In this document: positions 1-8,526 of the stretch, in pieces
How positions within the stretch are numbered: the stretch's first letter is position 1
Layout of the letters: each line of letters opens with the position of its first letter
NCBI GenBank assembly: GCA_029260655.1
Contig: JAJDCU010000071.1
Span: 18,548 to 82,547 of the forward strand
DNA from: Phycisphaeraceae bacterium
GTDB taxonomy: Bacteria; Planctomycetota; Phycisphaerae; Phycisphaerales; Phycisphaeraceae
DNA length: 64,000 nucleotides
Direction: 5' to 3'
The notes under the pieces: generated by a model
What the model was told of the DNA's origin: nothing
The model's input: the letters and a program-made list of their open reading frames with translations, nothing else
The model's database searches: none
Program-made: the position numbers and the translations under genes

Positions 1-1397
1 AAAGTCTCCTGGTAGATATCGAGCATCCGCCGGCCCTTGGTGTCCCAGTCGAAGTGCTGTTGAATCTTAGCCCGGCCGGCCTCGCCCATCTGTCTGCGTA
101 GCGGTGGGGAGCCGGCCAACTTGATCATCGCGTCGGCCAGGCCCTGCACGAAGTCCTGCTGTGAACTGGGCTCGACCATGATCCCGCAGGTGTCGTCGAG
201 GTAGTCCACCGGGCCGCCCCAGCGCGTCGCGATCACCGGCATGCCCATCGCCATCGCCTCGAGGACGACCGCGCCGCCACACTCCAGCAGGCTCGGGAGC
301 ACCAGGGTGTCCGCCTGTGCCAGCCGAGCGGCGCAGTGTTCCTGTGTGAGCCAGCCGGTGAAGCGTACGGCACAGCTCTCGGGCAGGTCCAGGGCCTTGG
401 CCTGCGCCTCCAGGGCATCGCGGTCTTCGCCGTCGCCGATGATTTCCAGCACGGCGGGGGTCTGCCTGACGACGCGCTGAAAAGATTCGAGCAGGAGGTT
501 GACGGCTTTCCAGTCGACGAGTCGGCCCAGGTATGCGAATCTTGCGGGGCGGTCGGGGTCGTCGATATCGTCGGGGCGTTTGGGGCTGCGCCACACCGAC
601 AGGTCCACGCCGTTTTCGACCAGTTCCAGCACCTTGCCCTTGAGGCAGGTCGGCAGCGCCAGGTTCGTGCGCTGGTTGGCGACCAGCAGGGTCTGCGCCT
701 GCCGTTTGCCCGGGATCAGGCGGTTGAGCAGGTTGGAAAAGCGCCGACCGCACCACATGCCCATGTTCACGGTCTTCTTCTGCATGTAGCGAAACGGTTC
801 GGGGTAATCCATCCCGCCGTTCATCGGGCCGATCACCAGCGGTACGCCCAGCCCGAACAGGGCCGATGGCTCGCGGGGAGAGACGGGTGTGGGCTGGTGG
901 ACCAGATCGATCCGGTGCTTCTTGATGGTCGTCAGCACCAGTTTGCGTTGCTTGAGCTGTGTGATCATCCGCAGCAGCAGGCCGAAGGTGAAATGCCCTA
1001 GCCTGCCCGGCACGGCCTTGCGACAACGCCAGATCAGACGGTCCAGCCTGGACTCCTGGGTGTAGTCGACCTTGTTCTGTGCGTGGGGGAAGAACTCATT
1101 TAATTCGCGCCGGCAGCGTTCGTGGACGATCAGCCGGCATGACATGTTCTGTCCGAGCATGAACCTGAAGTAGTGAAGCGGTAGGGCGGCCTCCCCGCCG
1201 AAGCGCAGCGACGCGCTGTCTGCGACGATCAGGATCCGCTGTGGCTGGTCGTGGCCGGTATCCGCCGGCGGGGGCGGTGATGAAGCATCCGATCGCTCGC
1301 CGTGCCGTCTGACGGGTGCCCCGCTGAGATCGGCGCTCCCACCGGGACGATGGGCTTTGGATGAATCGGAGGTTGTCTGGCCTTGAGTCACGATCAC
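1..1397 (-). CDS. Glycosyltransferase family 4 (GT-B), 3' end cut by window edge
   Basis: The minus-strand frame stays open from a GTG at 1397 to the left edge, so the last residues are missing. About 465 residues are visible. The first ~50 are polar, Pro/Ser-rich and look disordered. Then comes a GT-B fold with a GGEAALPLHYF-type acceptor loop, GRLVDWKAV at the start of the second Rossmann domain, and the donor-binding E-x7-E motif (ECGGAVVLE) followed by AMAMGMPVIATRWGGP. This matches retaining glycosyltransferases that use nucleotide sugars at the inner membrane. It is probably the last visible gene of the first glycan locus. The start is uncertain: GTG at 1391 is equally possible, and no ATG lies in frame before the conserved domain. 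Confidence 0.85.
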   Translation of the reverse strand, partial: MIVTQGQTTSDSSKAHRPGGSADLSGAPVRRHGERSDASSPPPPADTGHDQPQRILIVADSASLRFGGEAALPLHYFRFMLGQNMSCRLIVHERCRRELNEFFPHAQNKVDYTQESRLDRLIWRCRKAVPGRLGHFTFGLLLRMITQLKQRKLVLTTIKKHRIDLVHQPTPVSPREPSALFGLGVPLVIGPMNGGMDYPEPFRYMQKKTVNMGMWCGRRFSNLLNRLIPGKRQAQTLLVANQRTNLALPTCLKGKVLELVENGVDLSVWRSPKRPDDIDDPDRPARFAYLGRLVDWKAVNLLLESFQRVVRQTPAVLEIIGDGEDRDALEAQAKALDLPESCAVRFTGWLTQEHCAARLAQADTLVLPSLLECGGAVVLEAMAMGMPVIATRWGGPVDYLDDTCGIMVEPSSQQDFVQGLADAMIKLAGSPPLRRQMGEAGRAKIQQHFDWDTKGRRMLDIYQET

Positions 1398-1543
1398 ACC
1401 CCACGACAGCCCGGCTTGGATGCCTGCGAGCCCGTTAATGTTACGCCTTTCTAAACCTCTGCCGATAAGGCACCGGATGGCCCCGGCCGATCCCTGCCCG
1501 GCTTTTTGCTGTATCGGCTGTTGCGGCCCCGGTCGTCAACTCA

Positions 1544-2884
1544 TCAAACGTCCGTTCGCCTCCGTGCTCGGCCAAGGGCCAGCAGCGACCCCGCCGCGGC
1601 CAGCGCCAGGCTGGTCGGCTCGGGGATGATGACCCCCGCCAGGGTCGTTGGCGGAGGTGGCAGGGCCCCGGCGTTCCAGTTGCCCAGCACGATGTTCAGG
1701 TCTTCCAGTCCGACGAAACCGTCATTGGTCAGATCACCCGACAGCACGTCTCCGGTGGTGACGTTCTGGTTCCAGTTGCTGAGGAGGACGTTCAGGTCGG
1801 TCAGCCCCACGAAACCATCGCTGTCGATGTCGCCGAGGATCAACTCCAACCCGCTGTTGAACCAGACCTGCGCCATGATGGCGTGGCCCAGGTCGTTAGG
1901 GTGGATCGTGTCGCCCGGGGCGAAGATCGCGCTGTTTACGCCGTCGGTCCCCGCGCCGAAGCTGTTGTTGACTTCGTCGTAGTTCATGACCCAGTCGACC
2001 CAGTCCGAGGCGTTGCCGTTGAGCAGGTCGTCTTCGGGGCTGAGGATGTCGCGCAACTCGGCGGGGGTGGTGATCCCAAGCGAAGCGCCGAACTCGATGA
2101 GCAGTAAGTCAAGGTTCAGCGTATCGACATCGATGCGGAACATGTCCACGAGCTTGATCCGGCCGATGTACTGAGCCCGGCTGGCTGCGATGGTGGTCAG
2201 GCCCTGGGCCCAGTTGAGGTTGGACGCCCCGCCGTAGTTGTAATCGAAGCTCGACTTGACGCGTGCCTGGTGCTGGGTGAGGGCAGAGTACACCCCGCCG
2301 TCGGTGTTGGCGGACAGCGGGTTGCCGCCCTTGGGGAGGATGTGTGCGAGGATGATCTCGTGGTTGCCGTCGGCGCCGATGTAGTGGGTGCTGGCGGGGC
2401 TGGTGGTGGTCAGCGCCCGCAGCAGCCGGTCCAGTTCCACGCCCGCGGGGTCGCCGCCGCCGCCGCCGTTGAAACTGTTGGTCCCGATGTGAAGCAGGAT
2501 CTTGTCAGGCTCGTTGCCGGCCCCGATCAGGGTCGGGAAGACGCTGTTGATGTTCAGTTGGTCCCGCAGGCTCTTGTTGGGGTCGCCGAAGTCGTGGGCC
2601 TTGATCCCGGAGATGCCGTAGTGGTCCGGGTCGATGTCGGGCGTGCCGTTCTGAAGCGTGCCGACCATGTCGTACCCGCCGGGCACCGCGTTGAGCAGGT
2701 CCTGGATCGGCCCGCGGTATCCGTTGCCGGTGCTCGAGCCCTGACCGAACGTGATCGAGTCGCCCAGCGCCATGATCCGAAGCGCCGCGGCGTCTGTGGG
2801 CGCCGCGATGGCCATGGTCGCCGCGACCGCCGTCACGGCGAACAGCCGCTTGGTGCTTAGAGATATGCCCGCAGCCAACCCCAT
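1544..2884 (-). CDS. Secreted SGNH/GDSL hydrolase with dockerin-like repeats and PEP-CTERM anchor
   Basis: Protein of about 446 residues. The ATG at 2884 follows a good GGGGTGAG ribosome site and begins a typical signal peptide ending near AAPTDAAA. The SGNH fold is shown by block I LGDSITFG (Ser43), block III HIGTNSF and block V DTIHPNDLGH (catalytic Asp/His), as in esterases that deacetylate polysaccharides. After this come two dockerin-like Ca2+ repeats (DSDGFVGLTDLN and TNDGFVGLEDLN, each ending in NWN), then PEPTSLALAAAGSLLAL and an Arg-rich tail, the PEP-CTERM signal cleaved by exosortase. A longer frame reaches 2989, but it has no ribosome site and would bury the signal peptide. Likely role: trimming acyl groups on surface or substrate glycans. 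Substrate unknown. Confidence 0.88.
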   Translation of the reverse strand: MGLAAGISLSTKRLFAVTAVAATMAIAAPTDAAALRIMALGDSITFGQGSSTGNGYRGPIQDLLNAVPGGYDMVGTLQNGTPDIDPDHYGISGIKAHDFGDPNKSLRDQLNINSVFPTLIGAGNEPDKILLHIGTNSFNGGGGGDPAGVELDRLLRALTTTSPASTHYIGADGNHEIILAHILPKGGNPLSANTDGGVYSALTQHQARVKSSFDYNYGGASNLNWAQGLTTIAASRAQYIGRIKLVDMFRIDVDTLNLDLLLIEFGASLGITTPAELRDILSPEDDLLNGNASDWVDWVMNYDEVNNSFGAGTDGVNSAIFAPGDTIHPNDLGHAIMAQVWFNSGLELILGDIDSDGFVGLTDLNVLLSNWNQNVTTGDVLSGDLTNDGFVGLEDLNIVLGNWNAGALPPPPTTLAGVIIPEPTSLALAAAGSLLALGRARRRTDV

Positions 2885-3025
2885 AGACTCACCCCATGAC
2901 GTGTAATGTGCTCTCGTGTTGCTTTCCAGAGCCTGATAATTACCTGACGGCCCGGGTCGGCTGGAAACGAGTTGATACACACAGCCCACAACGTATCAGC
3001 CCGATCTCGGGCCATAGATAAGTCT

Positions 3026-3054
3026 ATTCTAGTCGAATTTGCAGCATTGGTAAA
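3026..3054 (-). promoter_or_regulatory. Candidate sigma-70 promoter of the SGNH hydrolase gene
   Basis: On the minus strand TTTACC (3049-3054) and TAGAAT (3026-3031) are separated by exactly 17 bases. This gives 4/6 and 5/6 matches to the housekeeping consensus. Transcription would begin near 3019, about 135 bases before the ATG at 2884. Confidence 0.4.
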
Positions 3055-3102
3055 GGGGAAACCGGGGTTTACCTGCGAGAATGGGGGTATCCGAATCGTC
3101 AT

Positions 3103-3112
3103 AACCGTTTCA
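3103..3112 (-). promoter_or_regulatory. TGAAACGGTT element upstream of SGNH hydrolase
   Basis: The minus strand reads TGAAACGGTTATGACGATT. It resembles the TGTAACGGTT boxes at 49479, 51766 and 53572, but lies about 220 bases before the start codon, upstream of the candidate sigma-70 promoter. It could be an activator site or a second ECF-type -35 box. Confidence 0.3.
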
Positions 3113-3170
3113 GGTGTGCTCGGTCACGGGGTCGGATCTACGCCCGCATTCGTCCGATGTTGGCCCAGCT

Positions 3171-4889
3171 CTATCGGTCATCGGCGGCCAGGCCGCGTCG
3201 TTGGTAAGCCAGGCGGACTAGGTCGAGTTGGCTTTGTGTGTGGGCGTCGTCCCAGCCCAGCTCCTGTGCCAGCAGTTCCGCACAGCGTTTCACACACGCA
3301 TCGCCGGGATAGCCCCGGAACCCGATGTCGGTCCGGTGGAACAGCACGTCCAGCAGTGTCATCGCCATCTCGGAACGGGCGGCGTAGGCGATTTGAGCGA
3401 GGATCGTCCGGCTGCCCGGTTGCACCGGTTCACGCAGTTTCGGCTCGGCCTCGGCAAGCGCGAGCACGGCTGCGTAACTGGTGCCGTAGAGAGCGCATAA
3501 ATCGACGATGAGTGGTTCGTTGGCCCAGCCCGGCCTGGCGTAGAACGCCTCGGCTACTTGGTCACCGGGATCGCCTTTAGGTGCGCCATGGATCCGCGTC
3601 ACGGCGGTCAGGCAGGGGGGCGAGCTCTTGGCTAACTTGCCCGAAACCAGCGAGACCGCCTCCTGGGCTACCCCCCGGGCCGTGGTCCACTTCACACCGA
3701 GCACGGTGACCAGGCCTTCGATTTCGTCATCCTTGGCGTGATCGATTAGCCGGTAACATTTCTCGGCGACAGGTTCGCCGACCGTGTTGCCGGGGGCCTT
3801 GGGTTGCAAACCCACGAAGGTAAAACGCACATCCTCGTAGGCCAGCTCCGCCGCCGGGTAGGTCTGGTTAAACTCGTCGATGAAGCCGCGCACTTCATCG
3901 GGGCTGACGGATACGTCGTCGGGGTCGCCGGTGTAGTCGGTGTAGAACGTACCTACCACGGACAGGCCGTTCCATGAGGTCACGAAGAGGTTGCGGAAGC
4001 CTTTGCTGATGAGCTCCTTCTTGTCCTTGTGCACTTTCCGTGACGGCACGGCCAGCCCCATCCCCTCGAAGAGGTCACGGGTCACCAACGCGACGGCGCG
4101 GAGGTTGTCGTACCGCTTGGGGATGGACGACGGCGTAGTCACACCTCGACCGGTCCAAGGCCCGGCGCAACCCAGCGTTACCTTGGCTGTGATCTCTAGT
4201 GTCTTGCCGGTCAGCCGGTCCTCCGCTGTTACCCCGGTCACACGATTGCCGTCGCGCAGCAGGCCTGTCACACGCATGTGATTGGCTGCCTGAGCACCGG
4301 CTTTTGCGGCCGACCGCACGACCGCCAGCGCGAGCCTTTCGGAGTTGTTGACCTGCGCATCGTGGAACACCGCTGCGCCAGTCAGCCCCGCCTGATCGAG
4401 GCCGGGGACGACTTCGAGGGCTTGATCGATCCCGATGAGCCGGCCTTTCGGGATACGCCTCATCGTGGAGAGGTGCCGGTTGCGGTCGGCGCTGACAAGA
4501 TCGTTGAGCTTCATCGCCGCGAACATGGCGGGCCGGCCGCGAAGCCCCAGGCCGTAGGTCGGCACGAGGAAGGGCATGGGTTCGACCAGATGTCCCGCGA
4601 CGCGCAGCAGGGTGCTGCGCTCACGGATTGACTCGCGCATCCGTTTGAGGTCGCCGTGCTGCAAGTAACGAAGCCCGCCGTGGACCACGCGCTGGCTGTT
4701 GGCGCTGGCGCCCGAGCCGAAGTCGTTTTGTTCAAGTAGCGCAACCTTCATCCCGCGCTGCGCCGCGTCCAGCGCCGCCCAGACGCCGTAGATCCCCCCG
4801 CCGACGACCACGACATCGAACCGGGTCGAGGCCAGCCGGTCGGGGTCGCGCTGTAACGGCGGGGCGTGGTCGGGTGCGGGATCGGGCAT
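3171..4889 (-). CDS. glpD: FAD-dependent glycerol-3-phosphate dehydrogenase
   Basis: 572 residues, close to the family's usual 500-570. It oxidises sn-glycerol 3-phosphate to dihydroxyacetone phosphate and passes electrons through FAD to membrane quinone. The FAD-binding VVVVGGGIYG motif is at residues 26-35, followed by the family segments ASANSQRVVHGGLRYLQ and LGCAGPWTGRG. The C-terminal ~120 residues match the helical domain of GlpD/GlpA. The gene begins only 6 bases after the stop of a dolichol-phosphate-mannose-synthase-like gene, so it appears co-transcribed with glycan genes rather than with glpF/glpK. That is unusual and may reflect a glycerol phosphate-containing polymer or lipid turnover. 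Alternative: another member of the DAO superfamily, but the match is specific. Confidence 0.9.
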   Translation of the reverse strand: MPDPAPDHAPPLQRDPDRLASTRFDVVVVGGGIYGVWAALDAAQRGMKVALLEQNDFGSGASANSQRVVHGGLRYLQHGDLKRMRESIRERSTLLRVAGHLVEPMPFLVPTYGLGLRGRPAMFAAMKLNDLVSADRNRHLSTMRRIPKGRLIGIDQALEVVPGLDQAGLTGAAVFHDAQVNNSERLALAVVRSAAKAGAQAANHMRVTGLLRDGNRVTGVTAEDRLTGKTLEITAKVTLGCAGPWTGRGVTTPSSIPKRYDNLRAVALVTRDLFEGMGLAVPSRKVHKDKKELISKGFRNLFVTSWNGLSVVGTFYTDYTGDPDDVSVSPDEVRGFIDEFNQTYPAAELAYEDVRFTFVGLQPKAPGNTVGEPVAEKCYRLIDHAKDDEIEGLVTVLGVKWTTARGVAQEAVSLVSGKLAKSSPPCLTAVTRIHGAPKGDPGDQVAEAFYARPGWANEPLIVDLCALYGTSYAAVLALAEAEPKLREPVQPGSRTILAQIAYAARSEMAMTLLDVLFHRTDIGFRGYPGDACVKRCAELLAQELGWDDAHTQSQLDLVRLAYQRRGLAADDR

Positions 4890-4895
4890 GGCTGC

Positions 4896-5978
4896 TCAGG
4901 CGGCGTTTGTCTCGTCCCGGTCCGCGCCGCGGTACACCCGGCGGACCTTGTAGGGCTTGCGGTCCTGGCTCTCGTGATAGATCCGGGCCATCAACTCCGC
5001 GAGCACCCCGATCATCAGGAACATCACGCACATCAGGAATGTCATCATCGCAAACAGGACAAGGACGTTGTTGTTGAGCATCACCGGCTGGCCGTGCTCG
5101 GTCAGGTACCCGTACTTCTGGATGATCGCCCAGGTCAGGCTCAGGAACGAGACCGCCATCGCCATCATCGCGACCTTCCCGAAGAAGTAGATCGGCTTGG
5201 CCAGGTAATCGCCGAGGAACTTGACGGTCAGCAGGTCCAAAAGCACCTTGAATGTGCGCTTCAGCCCGTATTTGCTTTCGCCGGCGACGCGCGCGCGGTG
5301 GTTGACGACCTGCTCGGTGATCCGCGCGCCGCGCCACTTGCAGATCGCCGGGAGGAACCGGTGCATCTCCCCGTAAAGCCGGACGTCTTCGATGACTTCC
5401 TGGCGGTACGCCTTCATCGAGCAGCCGAAGTCGTGGATCTCCGTCGTCCAGGTCAGCCGTTTGATCAACCGGTTGGCCATGATCGACGGCAGACGCCGGC
5501 TCAGGAGCTTGTCCTGACGGTTCTTTCGCCACCCGCTGACGATGTCCCACCCCGGCGGATCGTCGAGCTTGGCGACCAGGGACGGGATGTCGTTCGGGTC
5601 GTTCTGAAGGTCCCCGTCCATCGGCACCACCACCGAGCCGCGGGCATGTCTGAACCCCGCCGCCAGCGACGCCGTCTGCCCGAAGTTCTTCGTGAACTCA
5701 AGCAGTGTCACACGCCGGTCATCGCCCATCGCCTCGCGCATCCGCGGCACGGTCTGGTCACGGCTGCCGTCGTCGATGAAGATCACTTCATACGTAAGCG
5801 ATTGGGCATCGATCATTTCCGCGATCTGCTGGTACAACGGCCCGACGTTGTCCTCCTCGTTGTGCAGGGGCACCACGATCGAGACGTCCACCGGGCTTTC
5901 GCTGGTCTTGTGTTGTTCCATCATCGGTGATTCCCCACGATCGTCCGGTAAGGCGGGCCGGCCCCGCCGATTGTTCAT
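4896..5978 (-). CDS. GT2 glycosyltransferase, polyprenyl-phosphate (DPM1/ArnC-like) type
   Basis: 360 residues. GT-A fold at about 28-250: VSIVVPLHNEEDN, FIDDGSRDQT, and the metal-binding PMDGDLQNDP, then the SGWRKNRQDK segment typical of dolichyl/undecaprenyl-phosphate glycosyltransferases. Two C-terminal hydrophobic segments (about residues 255-280 and 290-325) would anchor it in the membrane, as in ArnC and GtrB. It probably moves a hexose or amino sugar from a nucleotide donor onto undecaprenyl phosphate. The start at 5978 follows AAGGACGG. A second possible start lies at 5924 (MMEQHKTSE). It sits between another GT2 gene (ending at 5988) and glpD. Confidence 0.9.
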   Translation of the reverse strand: MNNRRGRPALPDDRGESPMMEQHKTSESPVDVSIVVPLHNEEDNVGPLYQQIAEMIDAQSLTYEVIFIDDGSRDQTVPRMREAMGDDRRVTLLEFTKNFGQTASLAAGFRHARGSVVVPMDGDLQNDPNDIPSLVAKLDDPPGWDIVSGWRKNRQDKLLSRRLPSIMANRLIKRLTWTTEIHDFGCSMKAYRQEVIEDVRLYGEMHRFLPAICKWRGARITEQVVNHRARVAGESKYGLKRTFKVLLDLLTVKFLGDYLAKPIYFFGKVAMMAMAVSFLSLTWAIIQKYGYLTEHGQPVMLNNNVLVLFAMMTFLMCVMFLMIGVLAELMARIYHESQDRKPYKVRRVYRGADRDETNAA

Positions 5979-5987
5979 CGTCCGTCC

Positions 5988-7205
5988 TTACCTGTCACTT
6001 GTGCCGGTCGGCTGGTTCGGGCCGGAGTCTCGCCCGGTGCGGACCCAGGATTTTTCTCGGCCAAGCACGAACCGTATATAGATCGGCCATTTCCACAGAA
6101 TGTACCCCGGGATCGCCGCCACCGCCCTGAGAGGGAGCGTCTTTCGGCCAAACCGTGCCCAGGTCAGTCCAAGGGTCACCGCTGTCAGTGCCAGCGCCGT
6201 GCCGATCAGGCAGCCCGGGCCCGCCGCCTTGATCAGCCACCCCAGCCCCGCCGTCAGCGCCAGCGCCGCCAGCGCCCCCGATACCAGCAAGGATAGCGGC
6301 GGGACCGCCAGGTCCACCGCCGACGCGATCAGCGACGGCTTGAACCGAAATACACCGGTTAGCAGCAGCCCCGGCGTCCGTGTCAGCAGCGTCGACAGAT
6401 ACCCGTGCTCCCAGCGCGTCCGCTGGGTCACTGCCGCATCCGCTGCGCCCGGCAGCGAACCGGTGATCCGCGCCGGGTCGCACAGCACCGGGCCGTGGCC
6501 CTTACGGGTCAGGTCCAGCCCAAGGGCGAGGTCTTCGACGATGTTCCCCGACGCCAGGTCGGCATCTTTAAGTAGTGCGTAGGGGAAAGCCATCCCCGAA
6601 CCGGTCAACGGCACGGGCAGGCCAAGCAGGTCCATCCCCCGCGGCCTTGCCTGGTTCTTAACCAGAAAAGCGAACGCCGACACCACCGACTTGGGGTCGC
6701 GTGTGTCCGGCACGTTAAGCAGGTAGACGCCCTGCGCCGGCCTGCCCGTCGACTGCGCGGTCCGCGCCAGGTCGGTAAGCGTGTTCGGCGAGACCGTGCA
6801 GTCGGCATCAACGATCACCACCACGTCCGGCGCGTCATCTTCAAGCGACGCCAAACCCGTCGCCAGCGCATACCCCTTGCCCCGGTTGACCTCGTCGTGG
6901 CGCTCAACGACCGCCGCGCCGTGTGCCTTACAAACCGCGGCGGTGTTGTCAGTGCAGTTGTCCGCGACGACGATGATGCGCCCGGATTCGGGGAGGGCGC
7001 GTTTGAGTGAATCGAGTGTGACGATGATGACGGATTGCTCGTTGTGGGCCGGGACCAGCACGGCGACCTTGGGCGCCGGGGCCGAATCATCGAACCGGCG
7101 CCTCGCCGGGAACAAGCCAAGCATGCACTGGACCGACAGCACCAGCAAGGGCGCGCTGACGATGCACGCCAGGGCCCAGAGCAGGATGTGGATCGTCGCG
7201 GTCAA
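5988..7205 (-). CDS. Membrane GT2 glycosyltransferase
   Basis: About 405 residues from a TTG at 7205, which has AGGA six bases upstream and lies just after the stop (7222) of the preceding gene. A GTG at 7277 would extend it by 24 residues but has no ribosome site. An N-terminal hydrophobic helix precedes a GT-A domain with VAVLVPAHNEQ, VVADNCTDNT and VIVDADCTVSPNT (DxD-like). QRTRWEHGYLS corresponds to the QxxRW motif of processive or membrane-embedded GT2 enzymes. Two or three C-terminal membrane helices follow. This layout (helix, GT-A, QxxRW, helices) is that of hyaluronan/cellulose-synthase-like transferases. Sugar specificity cannot be read. Confidence 0.88.
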   Translation of the reverse strand: MTATIHILLWALACIVSAPLLVLSVQCMLGLFPARRRFDDSAPAPKVAVLVPAHNEQSVIIVTLDSLKRALPESGRIIVVADNCTDNTAAVCKAHGAAVVERHDEVNRGKGYALATGLASLEDDAPDVVVIVDADCTVSPNTLTDLARTAQSTGRPAQGVYLLNVPDTRDPKSVVSAFAFLVKNQARPRGMDLLGLPVPLTGSGMAFPYALLKDADLASGNIVEDLALGLDLTRKGHGPVLCDPARITGSLPGAADAAVTQRTRWEHGYLSTLLTRTPGLLLTGVFRFKPSLIASAVDLAVPPLSLLVSGALAALALTAGLGWLIKAAGPGCLIGTALALTAVTLGLTWARFGRKTLPLRAVAAIPGYILWKWPIYIRFVLGREKSWVRTGRDSGPNQPTGTSDR

Positions 7206-7221
7206 TGTGATTCCTGATTCT

Positions 7222-8526
7222 CTAGGACGCGGCCCGGCCCGTGTGGTCGGCGTTGTCGTCAATGGCGGGCGTGTCACCGGGGCTTGCTATCTGCGATGAT
7301 TCGTATCGGATGGGCTCGACCTTGCCAGCCAGCGCCGAGGTCATGATCTGCTGTAACCACGCCGACTCTCTGGCGATGTTGAACGCATCACCCACCTTGG
7401 CCCTGCCCGCATGCCCGAAGGCGGTGCGCTTTTCGTGATCGATCAGCAGGGCGTCGATCCCACGGGCTAGCGATTCGGCGTCACCCGGGGCAACCAGGTA
7501 GCCGCTTTGCCCGTCGTCGACCAGCTCCGCGACCCCGGCGATCCGGGTGGTCACGACCGGCACGCCCGCCGCCATCGCCTCCATCAGCACGACCGGCACG
7601 CCTTCGGCGAAACTCGGCAGGACGAACACGTCCGTGGAGTTCAAGAAGTCGCGCACCTTCGACTGGGCCTGGTACCCGACGAACTTGACGCGCTCGCTAA
7701 GACCCAATTCCTCGGCGCGCCGTTCAAACGCCGCGCGCTCAGGGCCGTCGCCGACCACGGTGAGGGTGATGTCCGGGTGAGTCGGCAGCAGTTGCTTGAT
7801 CGCGTTCAGCAGCACGGGCACACCCTTGACCGACGCCATCCGCCCGACGGTCAGCAGCCGAGTGCCACGGCCGGTGTGGACGGCGGGGGTGAACATATCC
7901 GGGTCGACCCCGCAGTGGACGATGTGCAGGCGGTCCCACTTGTCAGGCGGGCAGAAGATCATCGCCTGGCTTCGGCAGAAGTGGCTGATGCACGAGACGA
8001 ATAAGGCGCGCGTAAGTTTCTCATCTAATCGCCAGTGGTAAGGCTCGAAGAAGATCCCCGGGCCGTGCAGGCTCAGGCTGAACGTGAACCCGCCGAGCTC
8101 GGCGGCGAGCATGGCGACCGTGCAGCTCGAATCGCCGAAGTGGTTGTGCAGGTGGGTGAGGTTGTCTTTGCGCATCTTGTCGGCGATGATGCCCGCTTCC
8201 ATCAGGTAAAAGAGGCTATAAAACAGCCCCTTGAGCCCCGCTTGCCGGGTGCGCAGCGCCAAACGAAGCGCCCCCAGATACCGCAGCGGCGAGCCAAACT
8301 TCAGCCGGACCCCCGTGAGGATCAGGCCGACGAACGAAGGCGGGAGCACATAGATCGTCCGTTCTCGTTCGGCGCGCTGCTCGGGCCCGACGTTCTCGTT
8401 CTCCGGCGGTTTGCGGATGGAAAACGTCTGGACGTGCACGTCCGATTCGCGCAGCGCCGACACCTCGCGCTGGATAAACGTGTCGGTCGCACGGGGGTAT
8501 TGGCCTGTCAGGTAGGCTATACGCAT
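7222..8526 (-). CDS. Glycosyltransferase family 4 (GT-B)
   Basis: 434 residues, a complete GT-B protein. The N-terminus MRIAYLTGQYPRATDTFIQ with a T-F-x-Q-x-E element is characteristic of GT4 colanic-acid/exopolysaccharide enzymes (WcaL/AmsK-like). The donor domain shows LTVGRMASVKG, VVGDGPER and the E-x7-E motif in FAEGVPVVLMEAMAAGVPVV. It is cytoplasmic and likely transfers one hexose onto a lipid-linked repeat unit. Its start overlaps the 3' end of the upstream epimerase gene by 10 bases, supporting translational coupling within this operon. Confidence 0.9.
   Translation of the reverse strand: MRIAYLTGQYPRATDTFIQREVSALRESDVHVQTFSIRKPPENENVGPEQRAERERTIYVLPPSFVGLILTGVRLKFGSPLRYLGALRLALRTRQAGLKGLFYSLFYLMEAGIIADKMRKDNLTHLHNHFGDSSCTVAMLAAELGGFTFSLSLHGPGIFFEPYHWRLDEKLTRALFVSCISHFCRSQAMIFCPPDKWDRLHIVHCGVDPDMFTPAVHTGRGTRLLTVGRMASVKGVPVLLNAIKQLLPTHPDITLTVVGDGPERAAFERRAEELGLSERVKFVGYQAQSKVRDFLNSTDVFVLPSFAEGVPVVLMEAMAAGVPVVTTRIAGVAELVDDGQSGYLVAPGDAESLARGIDALLIDHEKRTAFGHAGRAKVGDAFNIARESAWLQQIMTSALAGKVEPIRYESSQIASPGDTPAIDDNADHTGRAAS

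Noticed and set aside
67..1026. 319-residue minus-strand ORF, Arg/Pro/Gly-rich
   Set aside because: It is out of frame with the glycosyltransferase at 1-1397, which shows E-x7-E and other GT4 motifs; this ORF has only low-complexity composition.
1487..1512. GCCG...CGGC followed by TTTTT as a terminator
   Set aside because: The stem is only four or five pairs and points along the plus strand, where no gene ends.
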